This document shows, one piece after another, positions 53,100-63,749 of a stretch of DNA of 64,000 nt. The notes under the pieces were generated by a model. That model saw only the letters and a list, made by a program, of their open reading frames with translations, did no database searches and was not told the DNA's origin. How positions within the stretch are numbered: position 1 is the stretch's first letter; every line of letters begins with the position of its first letter. Position numbers and translations under genes: made by a program. The DNA comes from Bedellia somnulentella (lineage: Eukaryota; Arthropoda; Insecta; Lepidoptera; Bedelliidae), in assembly GCA_963576735.1 (NCBI GenBank), contig OY755181.1:4278001-4342000 (forward strand), written 5' to 3'.

Positions 53100-54375
53100 A
53101 GGATCGTGGCCGAGTGAATAGGTAACTAAGTTCTGGGTCCGAAGGTCACCGGTTCGAATACCGCTGAGGGCATCTTTTCATCATCATCATCAGCCTATAG
53201 ACATCCACTGCTGGACATAGGCCTCCCCCAATGATCTCCACAACGATCGGTCCTGTGCTGCCCTCATCCATCGGCTTCCCGCGACCTTGTCCAAGTCGTC
53301 CGTCTAAAGGCCTACCCACACTGCGTCGTCCTGTACGTGGCCGCCACTCCAGAACCATCGAGCCTCAACGGCCGTCAGTTCTGCGTGCAATGTGCCATAC
53401 TCATTGCCACTTTAGTTTTGCAATTCTTCGGGCTATGTCAGTGACCCCGGTTCTTCTACGGATCTCCTCGTTGCGGATTCGATCGCGAAGTGAAACTCCT
53501 AACATAGCCCTCTCGATTGCCCTTTGTGTGACTTGGAGCCTTCTAATGAGGCCCATTGTACGTCTACGTACGTACGTACGTCTCTGTGCCGTAGGTCATG
53601 ACTGGCAACACACATTGGTCAAAGACCTTTGTCTTGAACTCCTCGGAACTTTAAACGAGAAGATATAGTGCAGCTTCCCGAACGCTGCCCTTTTCGTGAT
53701 GTACTCGCCATTGATGTTGATGCGAGTACTTCCCAGTCCAGAAGCTCAAAAACATCTTCCAATGCAGCAGTGAACAGTTTCGGAGAAATCACATCTCCCT
53801 GTCTCACTCCTCGCTGCAATCATACATAATGGCGTTTTCATACAAACACTCTAACATCTCGATGTACCTGTAGTCCTCCGCAAAGATTCTAGTGTAGCCT
53901 ATCGTTTCATCAAATCAAAGGCTTTTTCATAGTCCAAGAACCCTAGACATAATGGCAGATTATACTCCTCGGTCTTCTGTATAATCTGGCGTAGGGTGTG
54001 GATATGGTCTATGGTACCAAAACCTTTTCGGAAACCAGCTTGTTCGGGAGGCTAAAAGTCTTCAAACCTCCGAGAAAGACGATTCGTAATGACTCTCGAA
54101 AACAGTTTGTAGACATTGCTCAGAAGCGATATTGGCCTATAGTTCTTTAAGAGGGTATTATCACCCTTCTTAAAGAACAGCATCACCACACTCCTGTTCC
54201 ATGTCTCAGGCGTGGATCCCGTGTGTAGTACAGTATTAAAAAACTTTTGAAGGGTCTTAAGGATTGGTTTTCTATCCGCTTTTAAAAGCTCTGCTACTTA
54301 ATGCATAGTATTAAAAATAGTATACCATACCAAAAGGAATTAAAGTTGTTCTTACTTTGGGGCTACGTTAATTTA
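53100..54375 (+). repeat. SINE-E, interrupted by a LINE
   Basis: The head GATCGTGGCCGAGTGAATAGG with B box CACCGGTTCGAATACC ends at about 53171. A body end (ATTAAAAATAGTATACCATA, TTCTTACTTTGGGGCTACG) appears after the LINE at about 54302-54375. The join is less clear than at the Helitron site. Confidence 0.55.
53172..54300 (-). pseudogene. LINE pseudogene, RTE-like (family 2), RT internally deleted
   Basis: Reading on the minus strand: NYRPISLLSNVYKLFSRVIT (around 54150), PEQAGFRKGFGTIDHI (around 54030), LPLCLGFLDYEKAFD (around 53940) and VRQGDVISPKLFTAALEDVF (53815-53756). Then, instead of the FADD catalytic segment, it passes directly to GEYITKRAAFG and LPVMTYGTET (around 53600-53700). It continues with RAMLGVSLRDRIRNEEIRRR, LEWRPRTGRRSVGRP, and a CCAGCAGTGGATGTCTATAGG end with (GAT)n tail. 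Several stops and frameshifts are present, and an (ACGT)n run at 53567-53583 interrupts coding sequence. No functional product. Confidence 0.85.
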
Positions 54376-54417
54376 CTAATGAGATTACCTTAGTAGCGTA
54401 CTTTGCGAACTAGGCTC

Positions 54418-54733
54418 AAGACTCAAGCATGACGTCGTATATCCCCGAAGGGGTTACCACAGGCACTAATACTTCTGAACATCAAGTGACATTCTTACCT
54501 GGTGTTCAGAGTACCCGTGTTTTGCTTGGACAGTGTACTCATGTAATATGGGGCAGGCGTATCGCCGTTTTGTACGAGTACACTGTCACATGGCTAAGTA
54601 AAACTTAGGATGATTTCCCTCAACATTAACAACCATGATAAATTAACCGTACTTATGACTTTAGAAAAGTCAAATTCTAATTGTTTGCACGGCCAGCGGT
54701 GTTCTAGTCACTGAGCTATGACGATATTTGTGA
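54418..54733 (-). repeat. SINE-B, near full length
   Basis: From CTCAAGCATGACGTCGTATA and the hairpin TATCCCCGAAGGGGTTACC through GACAGTGTACTCATGTAA to the head end GTCACTGAGCTATGACG. The B-box part is partly deleted. Confidence 0.85.
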
Positions 54734-55411
54734 AGTAGATCTACTAATATTGTATGAATTACACTTACGTTTATACAAAATAACAAAATACCCTCACATT
54801 TCCGAAAGTACCAAGTCCCGTCTGTCTGTTTATACGCATGAAATATGAATGTTTCCATAAACATAATGGACCGGGGTTACTTCCTAAATTTACATAATTA
54901 TGCATCATTCATTTGGGTTAAAAAGAGTTATCTTAATATAACAAAAGGCCATACAAATATCCCTCAAATATCTCATTTCTATTTTCCAAAATAATGTGTG
55001 TATTTCAAAAAGCTAAATAGAACTAGTATTTATATTTAAAAAAAGGTCCGAGATAACCTGAATTAGTAATTTCAAAGGAAATACGGGATTGCCTATTTAT
55101 ATGGTTCAGTACGGGAAATCTTATAAATAGAAGATCTTTATAAATTATGTCATCGTTTTCAGTTAGAAAAATCATACATTTTCTATTTTATTAAAAGAAA
55201 TGGTCTAATAACTACAACCCTACATAAATAGGGGTATAAAAAGGAAAAAAACATAAATAAGTTAAGTCGAGGATAAGTATTCTAATTGAAACTATTGTAT
55301 ACCGAACTAGTCATACAATACAATAACATAGTCATTAATATAGGTATACAGTAGTTTCGACCATATATACACAGACTGCCAAAAACATAACCCTTCCTAA
55401 TAACTAAAGAA
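54734..55411. other. AT-rich stretch, nothing recognised
   Basis: No frame or repeat match seen. Confidence 0.4.
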
Positions 55412-55473
55412 TAAATAAAGGAAAGAAAAATTTCGACACATGAGGTTTTCATGAACAAAAAGATTTAAATAAC
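55412..55473. repeat. Family C palindrome remnant, centre deleted
   Basis: A minus-strand arm piece (AATAAAGGAAAGAAAAATTT) ending in CGACA joins directly to a plus-strand arm end CATGAGGTTTTCATGAACA. This is what remains if the centre of an inverted pair like 6015-6284 is lost. Confidence 0.65.
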
Positions 55474-56117
55474 CTTTCCTTTTGGCATCCGTAGTCGGAC
55501 AAAAACTATGGTGATTTCAAAAACATACTCCATTAATTTTAAAGTCAAATTTAGCCTCTTAGGAACCGTACCCTCTAGCGGCAGCGATTTTGAAATCATA
55601 TTTTTTATATTCTTTAACTTTGTATCTGATCTATATGTTTTATATTCATAAGTTGGAAATTTTACATGTAAATAATTTTAAAATTTCATTAAATGCTTTA
55701 TTAATTCCTATTTAAATTTCGTATTCATTTACAAAATAATCTGCGTACGACATTTAAGCCTCTCAGAGGGAAATGTAGTTAGGCAAGTGAATACGAAATG
55801 AAACTCACCCCGGGTAATAAGGAAGATGATACAATTTAGACATTACACATTTATTACAGGAAATTATACAAAACATCTTATTAGATTTTCTAAATTTTCC
55901 TTCTCAAAGAGATTTAAATCCTTGTCTCCCTTTTCAGTTCGGTGGCTCTGTGTTAAGAGTCCTACTAAGAATTTATACAAATATTGTTCATAGAATAACG
56001 TACTTAAAATTTAGTTATGTAAATTTCAGATATCTGTTTTCATAGCCAAAATGCTAGAAAAGTTTAGACAAAACTTTGAATCATTCATTCCAATTGAAAT
56101 TTAAAAAAAAATCTACT
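55474..56117. other. AT-rich stretch, nothing recognised
   Basis: No frame or repeat match seen. Confidence 0.4.
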
Positions 56118-56242
56118 CATCTATCAAGGAAAGAAAAATTTTACACCAGCAGGCAGCGTATTATTAACCGGAGCGTAGACAGGAATGTCGCAGGTTCAAG
56201 TCCTGCTGATATCGAATTTTTTCTTTCCTTGATCAATGTGCA
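56118..56242. repeat. Family C-like short inverted element
   Basis: Termini ATCAAGGAAAGAAAAATTTT and its near-inverse AATTTTTTCTTTCCTTGAT enclose a tRNA-like part: GCAGGTTCAAGTCCTGCTG as T arm, with an inverted CCAGCAGG on the left side. Same terminal motif as the other inverted family C loci but a different tRNA-like core. Confidence 0.65.
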
Positions 56243-56285
56243 AAAAAAAATAATAAAATTTTCTTTACATATCATAACTCAAATC

Positions 56286-56375
56286 GTTCACGCCGAATAT
56301 CTCCGAAGGGTGGCAGAGGTACCCCAAGTGAGATTATTGTCACCTAGTGAACAGAGTAACCACGTTTTGCTTGGA
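56286..56375 (-). repeat. SINE-B, 3' part
   Basis: CGTTCACGCCGAATATCTCC, the AAGGGTGGCAGAGGTACC hairpin side and ACCACGTTTTGCTTGGATA. 5'-truncated. Confidence 0.75.
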
Positions 56376-56591
56376 TATAATAATTAATATATGAAATGAA
56401 GCATTTATTCGACGATTAAAGGTGTAAAGGTCTTCAGGTATTCACAAGTGCGCAATCCATAATCTGCCTTAAATGGGCGTTCGAATCTTTATCAATATTA
56501 ATCTTATATAAATCATGCGAGCTAAAGAAATAATGTCAACAAAAACCTATAAACTACTGGAACCAATGCAATACACATGTCAATTTTAACA

Positions 56592-56955
56592 TAAACATAA
56601 ATAACATAAACGTTCACGCCGTTTATCCTCGAAGGGGTTGGCAGAGGTACCAATACTCACATGGCAGCGCCATCTAGAGTCCAGAGAAGGTACCCACGTT
56701 TTGCTTAGACAGTGTACTCACGTGATAGGGGGCAAGCCTATCGCCGTTTTGTACGAATACACTGTCACATGACTAAGTACAACTCAGCCATGTGGGTTTC
56801 CTCACGATGTTTTCCCTCACCGTTAACAACCATGATAAATTAACCACATATATGACTTTAGAAAAGACAAATTGGTGTTGGCCGGACTCAGGATTGGAAC
56901 TCACGCCCTTCTGTTTTCGGGCGGGTGTTCTACCCACTGGACTATCATGTCGTTA
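56592..56955 (-). repeat. SINE-B, full length
   Basis: From the (ATAAC)n tail and CGTTCACGCCGTTTATCC to GGTGTTCTACCCACTGGACT and ATCATG. It belongs to the variant whose 3' part reads CATGGCAGCGCCATCTAGAG, also seen at 61302. Confidence 0.9.
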
Positions 56956-56999
56956 AATAATATATAAATAAAATATAAAGTTATGCCAGTTAACATATT

Positions 57000-58012
57000 A
57001 ATTACAAAAAAAACAAACTTAGGTAATAATAATAATACAATGTCACCAACTAAAAGTGTCACACAAAGTCAAAATTTAAATAATTATAAATGTCAAAATC
57101 TTTAATAAAGAAATGTCATATTTTTTTTAAAAATCATACAGAAATGTCAAAAATACTAAATACTGCATTTTTCTAAGAAATCTTTTACAGAGTAAAAACA
57201 ATTATCCAACAAATATCCATGCAATGTCCGTTTGAATTCGATTAAAGTCTCTTAGTCCATTTGATAGTTTGTTGTAAATTCTAATTGCCATGAAATAAGC
57301 ATATTTCCTATACAGTTCCAAGTTTCGTTTGGGTGGATACAATATTAAATTAGTTTTTGTGTTTTTTCTAACAGGCCGACCATTTCCTGGTTCCATTTCA
57401 AATATATATAAGCTTTTATGCATAAATCTCTTCTTTTTTTAAATAAAGGTACACAGCTATCAATAAACCTGCTCCACATAGGGATCTAACACACTTTTTC
57501 TGCAATTTAAATGCACTATCAATATTTACTGAGTTACCCCATATAATAAGTCCATATCGCATCGAAGATGCTACATATACATGATAAGCAGCAGTTGCAG
57601 CCTCCTCTGAAACTATACTACGAATCCTGTAAATAGCGTACACAAACCTATCTGATTTTGTGCACAATTTATCTATATGCTCTTTCCAATTAAGATGCTT
57701 ATCTATATACATGCCTAAAAATTTCGTACAATTTACTTCTGCAATGATTCCATTCTGGAATTCAATTTTAATATCATTTGTTTTGCTATCGTAAGTTTGG
57801 AAATTGATAAAATTTGTTTTAGATAAGTTTATTTTTAAGTTACGGTCTTCTAACAATTTTATAACATTTTTCAAAGACTCATTAATTATGTTTCTCAAAC
57901 AGTCCAGACTTTTGTTCTTTCCAATAAACGAAGTATCATCCGCAAACAAGCTGCACTCATTACCGGTCACATTTGGTAGGTCATTAATATAGAGAAGGAA
58001 TAGCAAATATGT
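57000..58012 (-). pseudogene. CR1/Jockey-like LINE, 5'-truncated, one frameshift
   Basis: The frame at 57416-58006 begins inside the RT: LLYINDLPNVTG, the catalytic SLFADDTSF (residues about 19-27), LKINLSKTNFINF, CTKFLGMYIDKHLNWKEHI and ASSMRYGLIIWGNS. A shift near 57420 moves to a second frame (57202-57423) with KSLYIFEM and YFMAIRIYNKLSNGLRDF, the usual C-terminal tail. RT motifs upstream of the active site are missing because of truncation near 58012. It is less decayed than the other LINE pseudogenes. Confidence 0.85.
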
Positions 58013-58438
58013 ACTTATTCTCAGCTAGTTTCCGCTTTTAATGTTCTCTTGCAATGTCCCTCATAATTATGAAACCATTTTATTTTATGTTTCTGGTTCA
58101 CACTGTAACGTTATATACCTCATATGAGCATTTGGTTACCTAGATCATCTCTTAATTTAGTTCGTTAATATAATCAAATTCATAATTTGATATGGAAATT
58201 AATGTAATCATAATAAGTCAATGTCAATGAAGAAAATACAACACAATAAGAAAATATGACATGTGTGTCTGTGTACATATTATATAAATCAAGTACAAAG
58301 AAAATTTATTAAAATAAATGCAAGATAAAGGTAATTCTAGATTATGCGATCGTTTCAACTAAATGTTGGAAAATTCTATGTCACAATGATTAACGTATAA
58401 ATTTATAACTATTATTACCATAAACCGTACCTAGCGTT
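58013..58438. other. AT-rich stretch, nothing recognised
   Basis: CAGCTAGT at about 58021 recalls a Helitron end but lacks a hairpin. Confidence 0.4.
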
Positions 58439-58450
58439 GGTTTATTTAAA

Positions 58451-58769
58451 CATAACATAAACGATACTTCTGAAAATCACGTGACACGCCACCTAGTGTC
58501 CAAATTAGGTACCTACGTTTTGCTTGGACAGTATACTCACGTGACAGGGGGCAGGCCTATCGCCGTTTTGTCCAAATACACTGTCATATGGCTAAGTACA
58601 ACTCAGCCATGTGGGTTTCCTCACCATGTTTTCCCTCACCGTTAACAACCATTATAAATTAACCACACAAATGACTATAGAACAGACAAATTGGTGTATG
58701 CTCGACCCGGGATTTGAACTCACGCCTGTCTGTTTACGGGCGGGTGTTGTACCCATTGCACTATCATGT
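58451..58769 (-). repeat. SINE-B, full length less 3' hairpin
   Basis: 319 bp between 12-bp GGTTTATTTAAA duplications (58439-58450 and 58770-58781). After the (ATAAC)n tail, CATAAACG is followed at once by ATACTTCTGAAAATCACGTG. The hairpin and GGCGTGA segment of about 45 bases is absent. Confidence 0.9.
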
Positions 58770-58781
58770 GGTTTATTTAAA

Positions 58782-59291
58782 TAGTCGGTATTAAGAAGGG
58801 ATGTTTTTGGACGTACATACGCACATCATAAGGAAAGATTTATGAATAATAACGTACTGATATGAATTTAATGTAAAAGGCAACGTCTCAAGGTTCTTAT
58901 ACAAAATAAACCGCGCCAGTTTTTTTTTCAATACCACATATATTTTAATATGTTTTAAAGTATTCTAAACTTTTATATCTAACCTCGCATATCTTGTTTT
59001 ATTTCTTGTTTAATCTAAGAGATCTACAAAATCACTATCTTATAAGCTGTTAAGCTGAAATAAGAATACGTCTAGTGCCTATAGATCACGCTTAACTTGC
59101 TCCTGCTTAAATTAATAAGAAGCATAATTTGGAGGCAGATAGCAATAAATTTGTTATCGCATCCCTGAACCGACAACCCCTACCCCGTTTGTTATAGCTT
59201 ACTTTTAACTTGAAGTTACGAAACGGGTTTTGAAGTGAATTAGAACTTCTTACTACCGTCCGGTATTGTTTAATAAAAAAAAAACAAATCC
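58782..59291. other. Unassigned stretch
   Basis: No frame or repeat match seen. Confidence 0.4.
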
Positions 59292-59390
59292 TGTGGAAAA
59301 AACTATTTTGGACGTTGAGTGGCGAAAAGAAATAATAAAAGATTATTAGTCTTGGGTTCCTAGACTCATCGCCTAAAAGTCACATAAACT
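59292..59390 (-). repeat. SINE-A, decayed internal fragment
   Basis: TTGAGTGGCGAAAAGAAATA, GGGTTCCTAGACTCATCGCC and AAAAGTCACATAAACTTA follow the minus-strand order of SINE-A. Confidence 0.5.
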
Positions 59391-59395
59391 TACAC

Positions 59396-59505
59396 AAACA
59401 TTACTGAATTTGACGATCTTTTCCCACTCATTTTCTAATTTTGATGCTCTGGCCACCCCATAATCCCCATATTGGGATTTCTAACCGTGAGTGCAAGTAT
59501 GTATG
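59396..59505 (+). repeat. SINE-A, decayed 3' part
   Basis: CGATCTTTTCCCACTCATTT, ATGCTCTGGCCACCCCATAA and TCTAACCGTGAGTGCAAGTA. Opposite orientation to the fragment just before it. Confidence 0.65.
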
Positions 59506-59900
59506 TTTGTGCTGTAAAATACTACGTTCGTGTGATAAATGTATAGTCGACAGCTAATACCTTTGTACTCATTTACACTAGACCTTTAGTGAAAAGATTA
59601 TACAAAATCATCTATAAGTGCTAGTACGCGCCGGATTAACTACATAGTACCGGGTATAAAACCATCATCTCTTTCGCATTCCCTTAGTTTCATACACAGT
59701 TATTTAATTCACACCGAAATTGTCACGAAAACATTAAGAACGTGTTTGCACCACTCAGTGATACCATCTTAACCTCATTCTAATTAATTCTACCCACCCG
59801 GATGGTTGGTCCTAGGTATAGCATGGAGTGGCTATCGAACATGAATCGTGACTTACCCTTATTTACCGTAGGACCAATTCGCTCCGATACTCTATACTAC
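59506..59900. other. Unassigned stretch
   Basis: No frame or repeat match seen. Confidence 0.4.
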
Positions 59901-59910
59901 ACAATTAACA

Positions 59911-60087
59911 TACATACATACATACATATACTCACGCCATTAGTTCCCATTGGGGTAGGCAGAGACTATTGATCGCCACTTCGCACGATCCTGACAAACC
60001 AATCAATCTTTTCATACATGCTCTTTTATTCTACATACTTCGGACGCCAGCCTTTTTGAGCACACTCTCAATTTGATCCAAGTGTGT
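59911..60087 (-). mobile_element. RTE-L LINE, short 5'-truncated insertion
   Basis: 177 bp between 10-bp ACAATTAACA duplications (59901-59910 and 60088-60097). It closely matches 4822-5393, including CTATTGATCGCCACTTCGC and CGGACGCCAGCCTTTTTGAG, but lacks a segment of about 22 bases (CTCTCTAGC...CATC). Confidence 0.9.
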
Positions 60088-60097
60088 ACAATTAACA

Positions 60098-60439
60098 GTA
60101 GATAGATATTATTAAATGTTGTTTATGTATTTATTCTTTTGAATTACAAAACAGGTTACATTCAATACAAGTACAAATACATGATAAAAAACAGGAAGCA
60201 AGAACGTAACCGCATAATATGTAAGTTTAATGACTTAATAGTTTTAGGATTATCCTTGAATTTCTTATTAGTTCATTATAGTTACATTTTCATTCAAGAT
60301 GTGTATTATACCTGTAAATATATTCCATTTTTCTTTAATAAAGTAAATAAATTTAAAAGATTAATTAATTTAAATTGTAAATAAAACACGTTGGGACGTT
60401 TTTTGTGTCTTTTTTATAGAATGATAGTCAGAAAGATAC
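60098..60439. other. AT-rich stretch with an 81-codon frame
   Basis: The frame at 60139-60384 (+) is Lys/Asn/Tyr-rich with no known motif, and probably chance. Confidence 0.35.
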
Positions 60440-60756
60440 TCTCACAGCCCATATATGTCCCCACCAAGGGGCTCGAGCCTACGGTGATTTGGCCATAGTC
60501 CACCACGCCTGCTTTGTGCGGGTTGGCAGACTCACGACTACTACCGTAGACTAGCCGGGACCTACAGCTTAACGTGTCCTCCGAAGCACGCAATCATCTT
60601 AATTTTCGGATTATCGGGTGATTCGAGCCTGCGCAATATCCTTCCAAACTGAATTAAATCTTACAAATAAAAAAAATGTGAGTTTACCCCCCGGGGATCG
60701 AAACCGATACCTCCGAAATTAAAGCCAAGCGCTTAACCGCGAAACCACGGAGGCAG
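60440..60756 (-). repeat. SINE-D, full length
   Basis: Minus strand from CTCACAGCCCATATATGTCC to the tRNA-like head (B box GGGGATCGAAACCGATACC, A box near CTTAACCGCGAAACCACGG). AGATACT lies on both sides as a possible short duplication. Confidence 0.85.
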
Positions 60757-61082
60757 ATAGATACTAAGATTTATGAAATTAAAAGAAAAATCTATTTTTG
60801 TCCTATTTTTCCATCGGAACATTAATACACCAAAAAACGTATCAAAACTTTCTTGGTTCCTGTAAATTAGAATCGTAGAAGAAACGACGCCGAGTTCGCA
60901 ATCAAAGATAGAGACTAACAATTAGCATTTTGATTGTTCCAACAAAGTTGTATAAATAAAGCAAGACAAAACAGCTACGGTTATATCTTCTTTCTCATTC
61001 TACATCGTACTACACCTGTAATTACCATTGTTACTTGTAAGAAGGTGTGTATAAAGTATTTAAATTTCAAAAGAGTGCTATA
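60757..61082. other. Unassigned stretch
   Basis: No independent gene. The 125-codon frame at 60934-61311 (+) is mostly RTE-L sequence in its second half. Confidence 0.4.
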
Positions 61083-61301
61083 CGTTGATGGTAATGTAAG
61101 TAGAGGACGACCTCGGAGGACACATTTGGACCAAATAGCGAGTGTACTCAAAAAGGCAGGCGTCAAAAGTATGAAGAATAAAAGAGCATGTATGAGAAAA
61201 TTGATGGACGTAAAAGAAGCTAGAGAAGTTTTTCAGGATCGTAGAAAGTGGCAATTGAAGTCAATGGGAACTAATGGTGTGGTATATATATGTATGTATG
61301 A
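61083..61301 (+). mobile_element. RTE-L LINE, 3' fragment
   Basis: Encodes VDGNVSRGRPRRTHLDQIAS and NKRACMRKLMDVKEAREVF in frame, but the hairpin strand CTCTGCCTACCCC is deleted just before ATGGGAACTAATGG. The tail is TATGTATG. Confidence 0.85.
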
Positions 61302-61416
61302 CATAACATAAACGTTCACGCCGTTTTATCCCCGAAGGGGTTGGCAGAGGAACCAATACTCCTGAACTCACATGGCAAGCGCCATCTAGTTTCCAGAGAA
61401 GGTACCCACGTATGCT
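61302..61416 (-). repeat. SINE-B, 3' part
   Basis: (ATAAC)n, CGTTCACGCCGTTTTATCCC, the hairpin CCCCGAAGGGGTTGGC, and the CATGGCAAGCGCCATCTAG variant shared with 56592-56955. It abuts the RTE-L tail. Confidence 0.85.
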
Positions 61417-62050
61417 ATACATTTTATCTTTTTTAAAGATATTTGTAATTAGTTTTTGCTGTCGATACATTAAGAATTAGGTTTGCTTAAGAATTAGGTG
61501 ACGAGCACAATATGGAGCTTGCTAGAAATAGAAAAAACTTAGAATATGTTGTAAAGTAACTTATTTTAATTCTTGATAATTTAATCTCTTAGTATAATAA
61601 TATAATTATAAATTATCGTTATGCAACTACTAACCCGATTAAATCTTCATTAGAAAACAAGGAAAAAATTGCACGCACATTTTTATGTAGTGTTCTTAAA
61701 ATGTTATCGCAGGCAGTAAAACATTATATCGAGTGAAATGTATATCAGAGTGGGTGTCTCACTAACTGGTGTTTTTGTGCCAATATTTATTGGGCAATTT
61801 CGACATGATGGCTATTTTGTATGGCTCCTCCCCAGAGACGAATTAAGGGAGAAATATAAAAGCGTGCAACATTATCGGCTTTTATTTCTACTTCACTATG
61901 CCATGACTTTCATAATTTAATTGACTTGTTTGAATTGACGAACACATGTAAATATGGTTTGAATGTCTGTCAATGTGCAGTCTTAGTCACTTGTTCTATT
62001 AGATTACGAATACGAAAAATGGAATTACAAGGTAATTTAACATAACATAT
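61417..62050. other. Unassigned stretch with a 60-codon frame
   Basis: The frame at 61738-61920 (+) has no recognised motif. No repeat match. Confidence 0.35.
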
Positions 62051-62360
62051 ACTCGACACAGGCGGGGATCGAACCCGCGACCTCGGGTAAACGCCCCGGA
62101 CGCTCTGCCAACTGAGCTACCGTGTCAATTGGCTGCCAGTGCGAAATTCTTCTATCCTTTATTTCTTTTACACGTTGAAGTAGTGTTTGCATTTCCTACC
62201 TCCGAATTTTTACTAATTCGGAAGGAAGGAGCGTCCGGGGCGTTTACCCGAGGTCGCGGGTTCGATCCCCGCCTGTGTCGAAATTTTTCTTTCCTTTATT
62301 TATTCTTTATTTATTAGTAATAAACCCCACATGAGGTTTTCATGAACAAAAAGATTTAAA
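62051..62360. repeat. Family C inverted pair, unequal arms
   Basis: A minus-strand tRNA-like unit (about 62053-62128; D arm AGCTCAGTTGGCAGAGC, T arm GCGGGTTCGATCCCCGC) and a plus-strand unit from about 62230 to CCCCACATGAGG near 62337. They share CCGGGGCGTTTACCCGAGG. The left arm has lost its own tail, and about 100 bases of other sequence lie between. The anticodon arm has one extra base compared with 6015-6284. Confidence 0.8.
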
Positions 62361-62362
62361 TT

Positions 62363-62430
62363 ATAACATATACTCACCCAATTCCCGTAATTAGTTCCCG
62401 TTGGGGTAGGCAGAGACTATCTATCGTCAC
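62363..62430 (-). mobile_element. RTE-L LINE, short fragment
   Basis: AACATATACTCACCCAATTC, TAGTTCCCGTTGGGGTAGG and CAGAGACTATCTATCGTCAC. Only the last 65 bases of the element. Confidence 0.7.
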
Positions 62431-62607
62431 GTATAAATAAAGTGTGTGGCAGTGCATAATGCTTATTTAGTTCCTATGCCAATTTTTAGCACAGAATTTT
62501 TGTGAGGCAGAAAATGAATTTCAAAATACTACTTCATTCATCAAAAAGACGTATTTACTGTCCTGAATTCTCTGTGTGATCATCCAAGACCTAATCATCG
62601 CAACTCA

Positions 62608-63413
62608 ATTCAAACGTTCACGCCGTATAATCCTGAAGGGGTTGACACAGGTACTAATACTTCTGAACATCACGTGATATTGTCACCTGGTGTTCAGGGT
62701 AACCACGTTTTGCTTTGATAGTGTACTTACGTGATAGGGAGCAGGCCTATTTCCGTTTTGTACGAATACACTGTCACATGACAAAGTACAACTTAGACAG
62801 TTTTCCCTCACCGTGAATAACCATGATAAATTAACCTCACATATGACTTTAGTAAAGTACTATTTTTTTTTTAAATTAAATTTATTTAATATTTCACGCA
62901 TTGGTGGAGGAATATTATTCCAACAAATTCTGAATCAACAAAAAAATAATATTTCAAAGACTTTATCACACATGCAAGTAAACTTCCAGTAAACAAATCA
63001 ATAATGATATACTTACGTATAAATGTACAGCTTGGTTTTTTCATTGTCCTTTCCTTTATTATTTATTTATTTTGCTTCAAATGTGGCAGACACAGATTTT
63101 TTTGTTTATATATTATTCAACTATGTGTAGTGTAGTGTAGGCCTTAACTGTAAACCAGTGTTTTGCCACTTGGCAATATCAAGCGCTGAGTTAGGACCTA
63201 GTTTGTGTTACCATAGCACAAATCTTTAGGTCAAAAATATTGTTTTTTCACTTTTTGTATTGGTTTTTTTATATTGTATGGTGTTATGTTAACATAAATA
63301 AACGAGTTATCTATCTATCTAGTAAAGTCAAATTGGTGTAAGCCCGACCTGGGATTTGAACCCTCGTCGTCTGCGATAAGTGGTGTTCTACCTACAGAGC
63401 TATCACGGTTGAT
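62608..63413 (-). repeat. SINE-B, full length, interrupted
   Basis: Piece 62608-62858 (CAAACGTTCACGCCGTATAA to ACTTTAGTAAAGT) and piece 63320-63413 (TAGTAAAGTCAAATTGGTG to GAGCTATCACGG) form one minus-strand SINE-B. Confidence 0.85.
62859..63319 (+). mobile_element. LINE-like 3' UTR insertion with (ATCT)n tail
   Basis: 461 bp inserted in SINE-B between 9-bp TAGTAAAGT duplications (62850-62858 and 63320-63328). It ends ATAAATAAACGAGTTATC followed by (TATC)n. No coding frame, so probably the 5'-truncated 3' UTR of a non-LTR element of unknown clade. Confidence 0.7.
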
Positions 63414-63749
63414 TACAATATCATGTTCCACTTAGCACCATGCACGATACTACACAGAGTATATTAAATATAGATAGAGCTTCCCTCAAAACAGTTAAAG
63501 CAATATTATAATATTACCAGCGCTGTACACATAACTCAGTACGTCCCCTTATCCTATAAACCATCAAACGCTATCATTGCTCAGATCTACTTCACCGAAC
63601 TTCGCTAACGACGGATCGAAGAAATTACTATCTTTAATATTTTTTGTTTATTATACTGAGCGCGGATTATACTGACTTTATCAGCTGATTGTACTGACGA
63701 ATAATAAGGTTTAGGATTTAAAAAAATATTAGCTTTGTTTAACATATAG
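63414..63749. other. Unassigned stretch
   Basis: A 67-codon minus-strand frame at 63605-63808 overlaps the following SINE-B and is not a gene. Confidence 0.4.

Noticed and set aside
58013..58030. A second Helitron 3' end at CAGCTAGT
   Set aside because: No hairpin precedes it and no matching TC 5' end or empty site was found.
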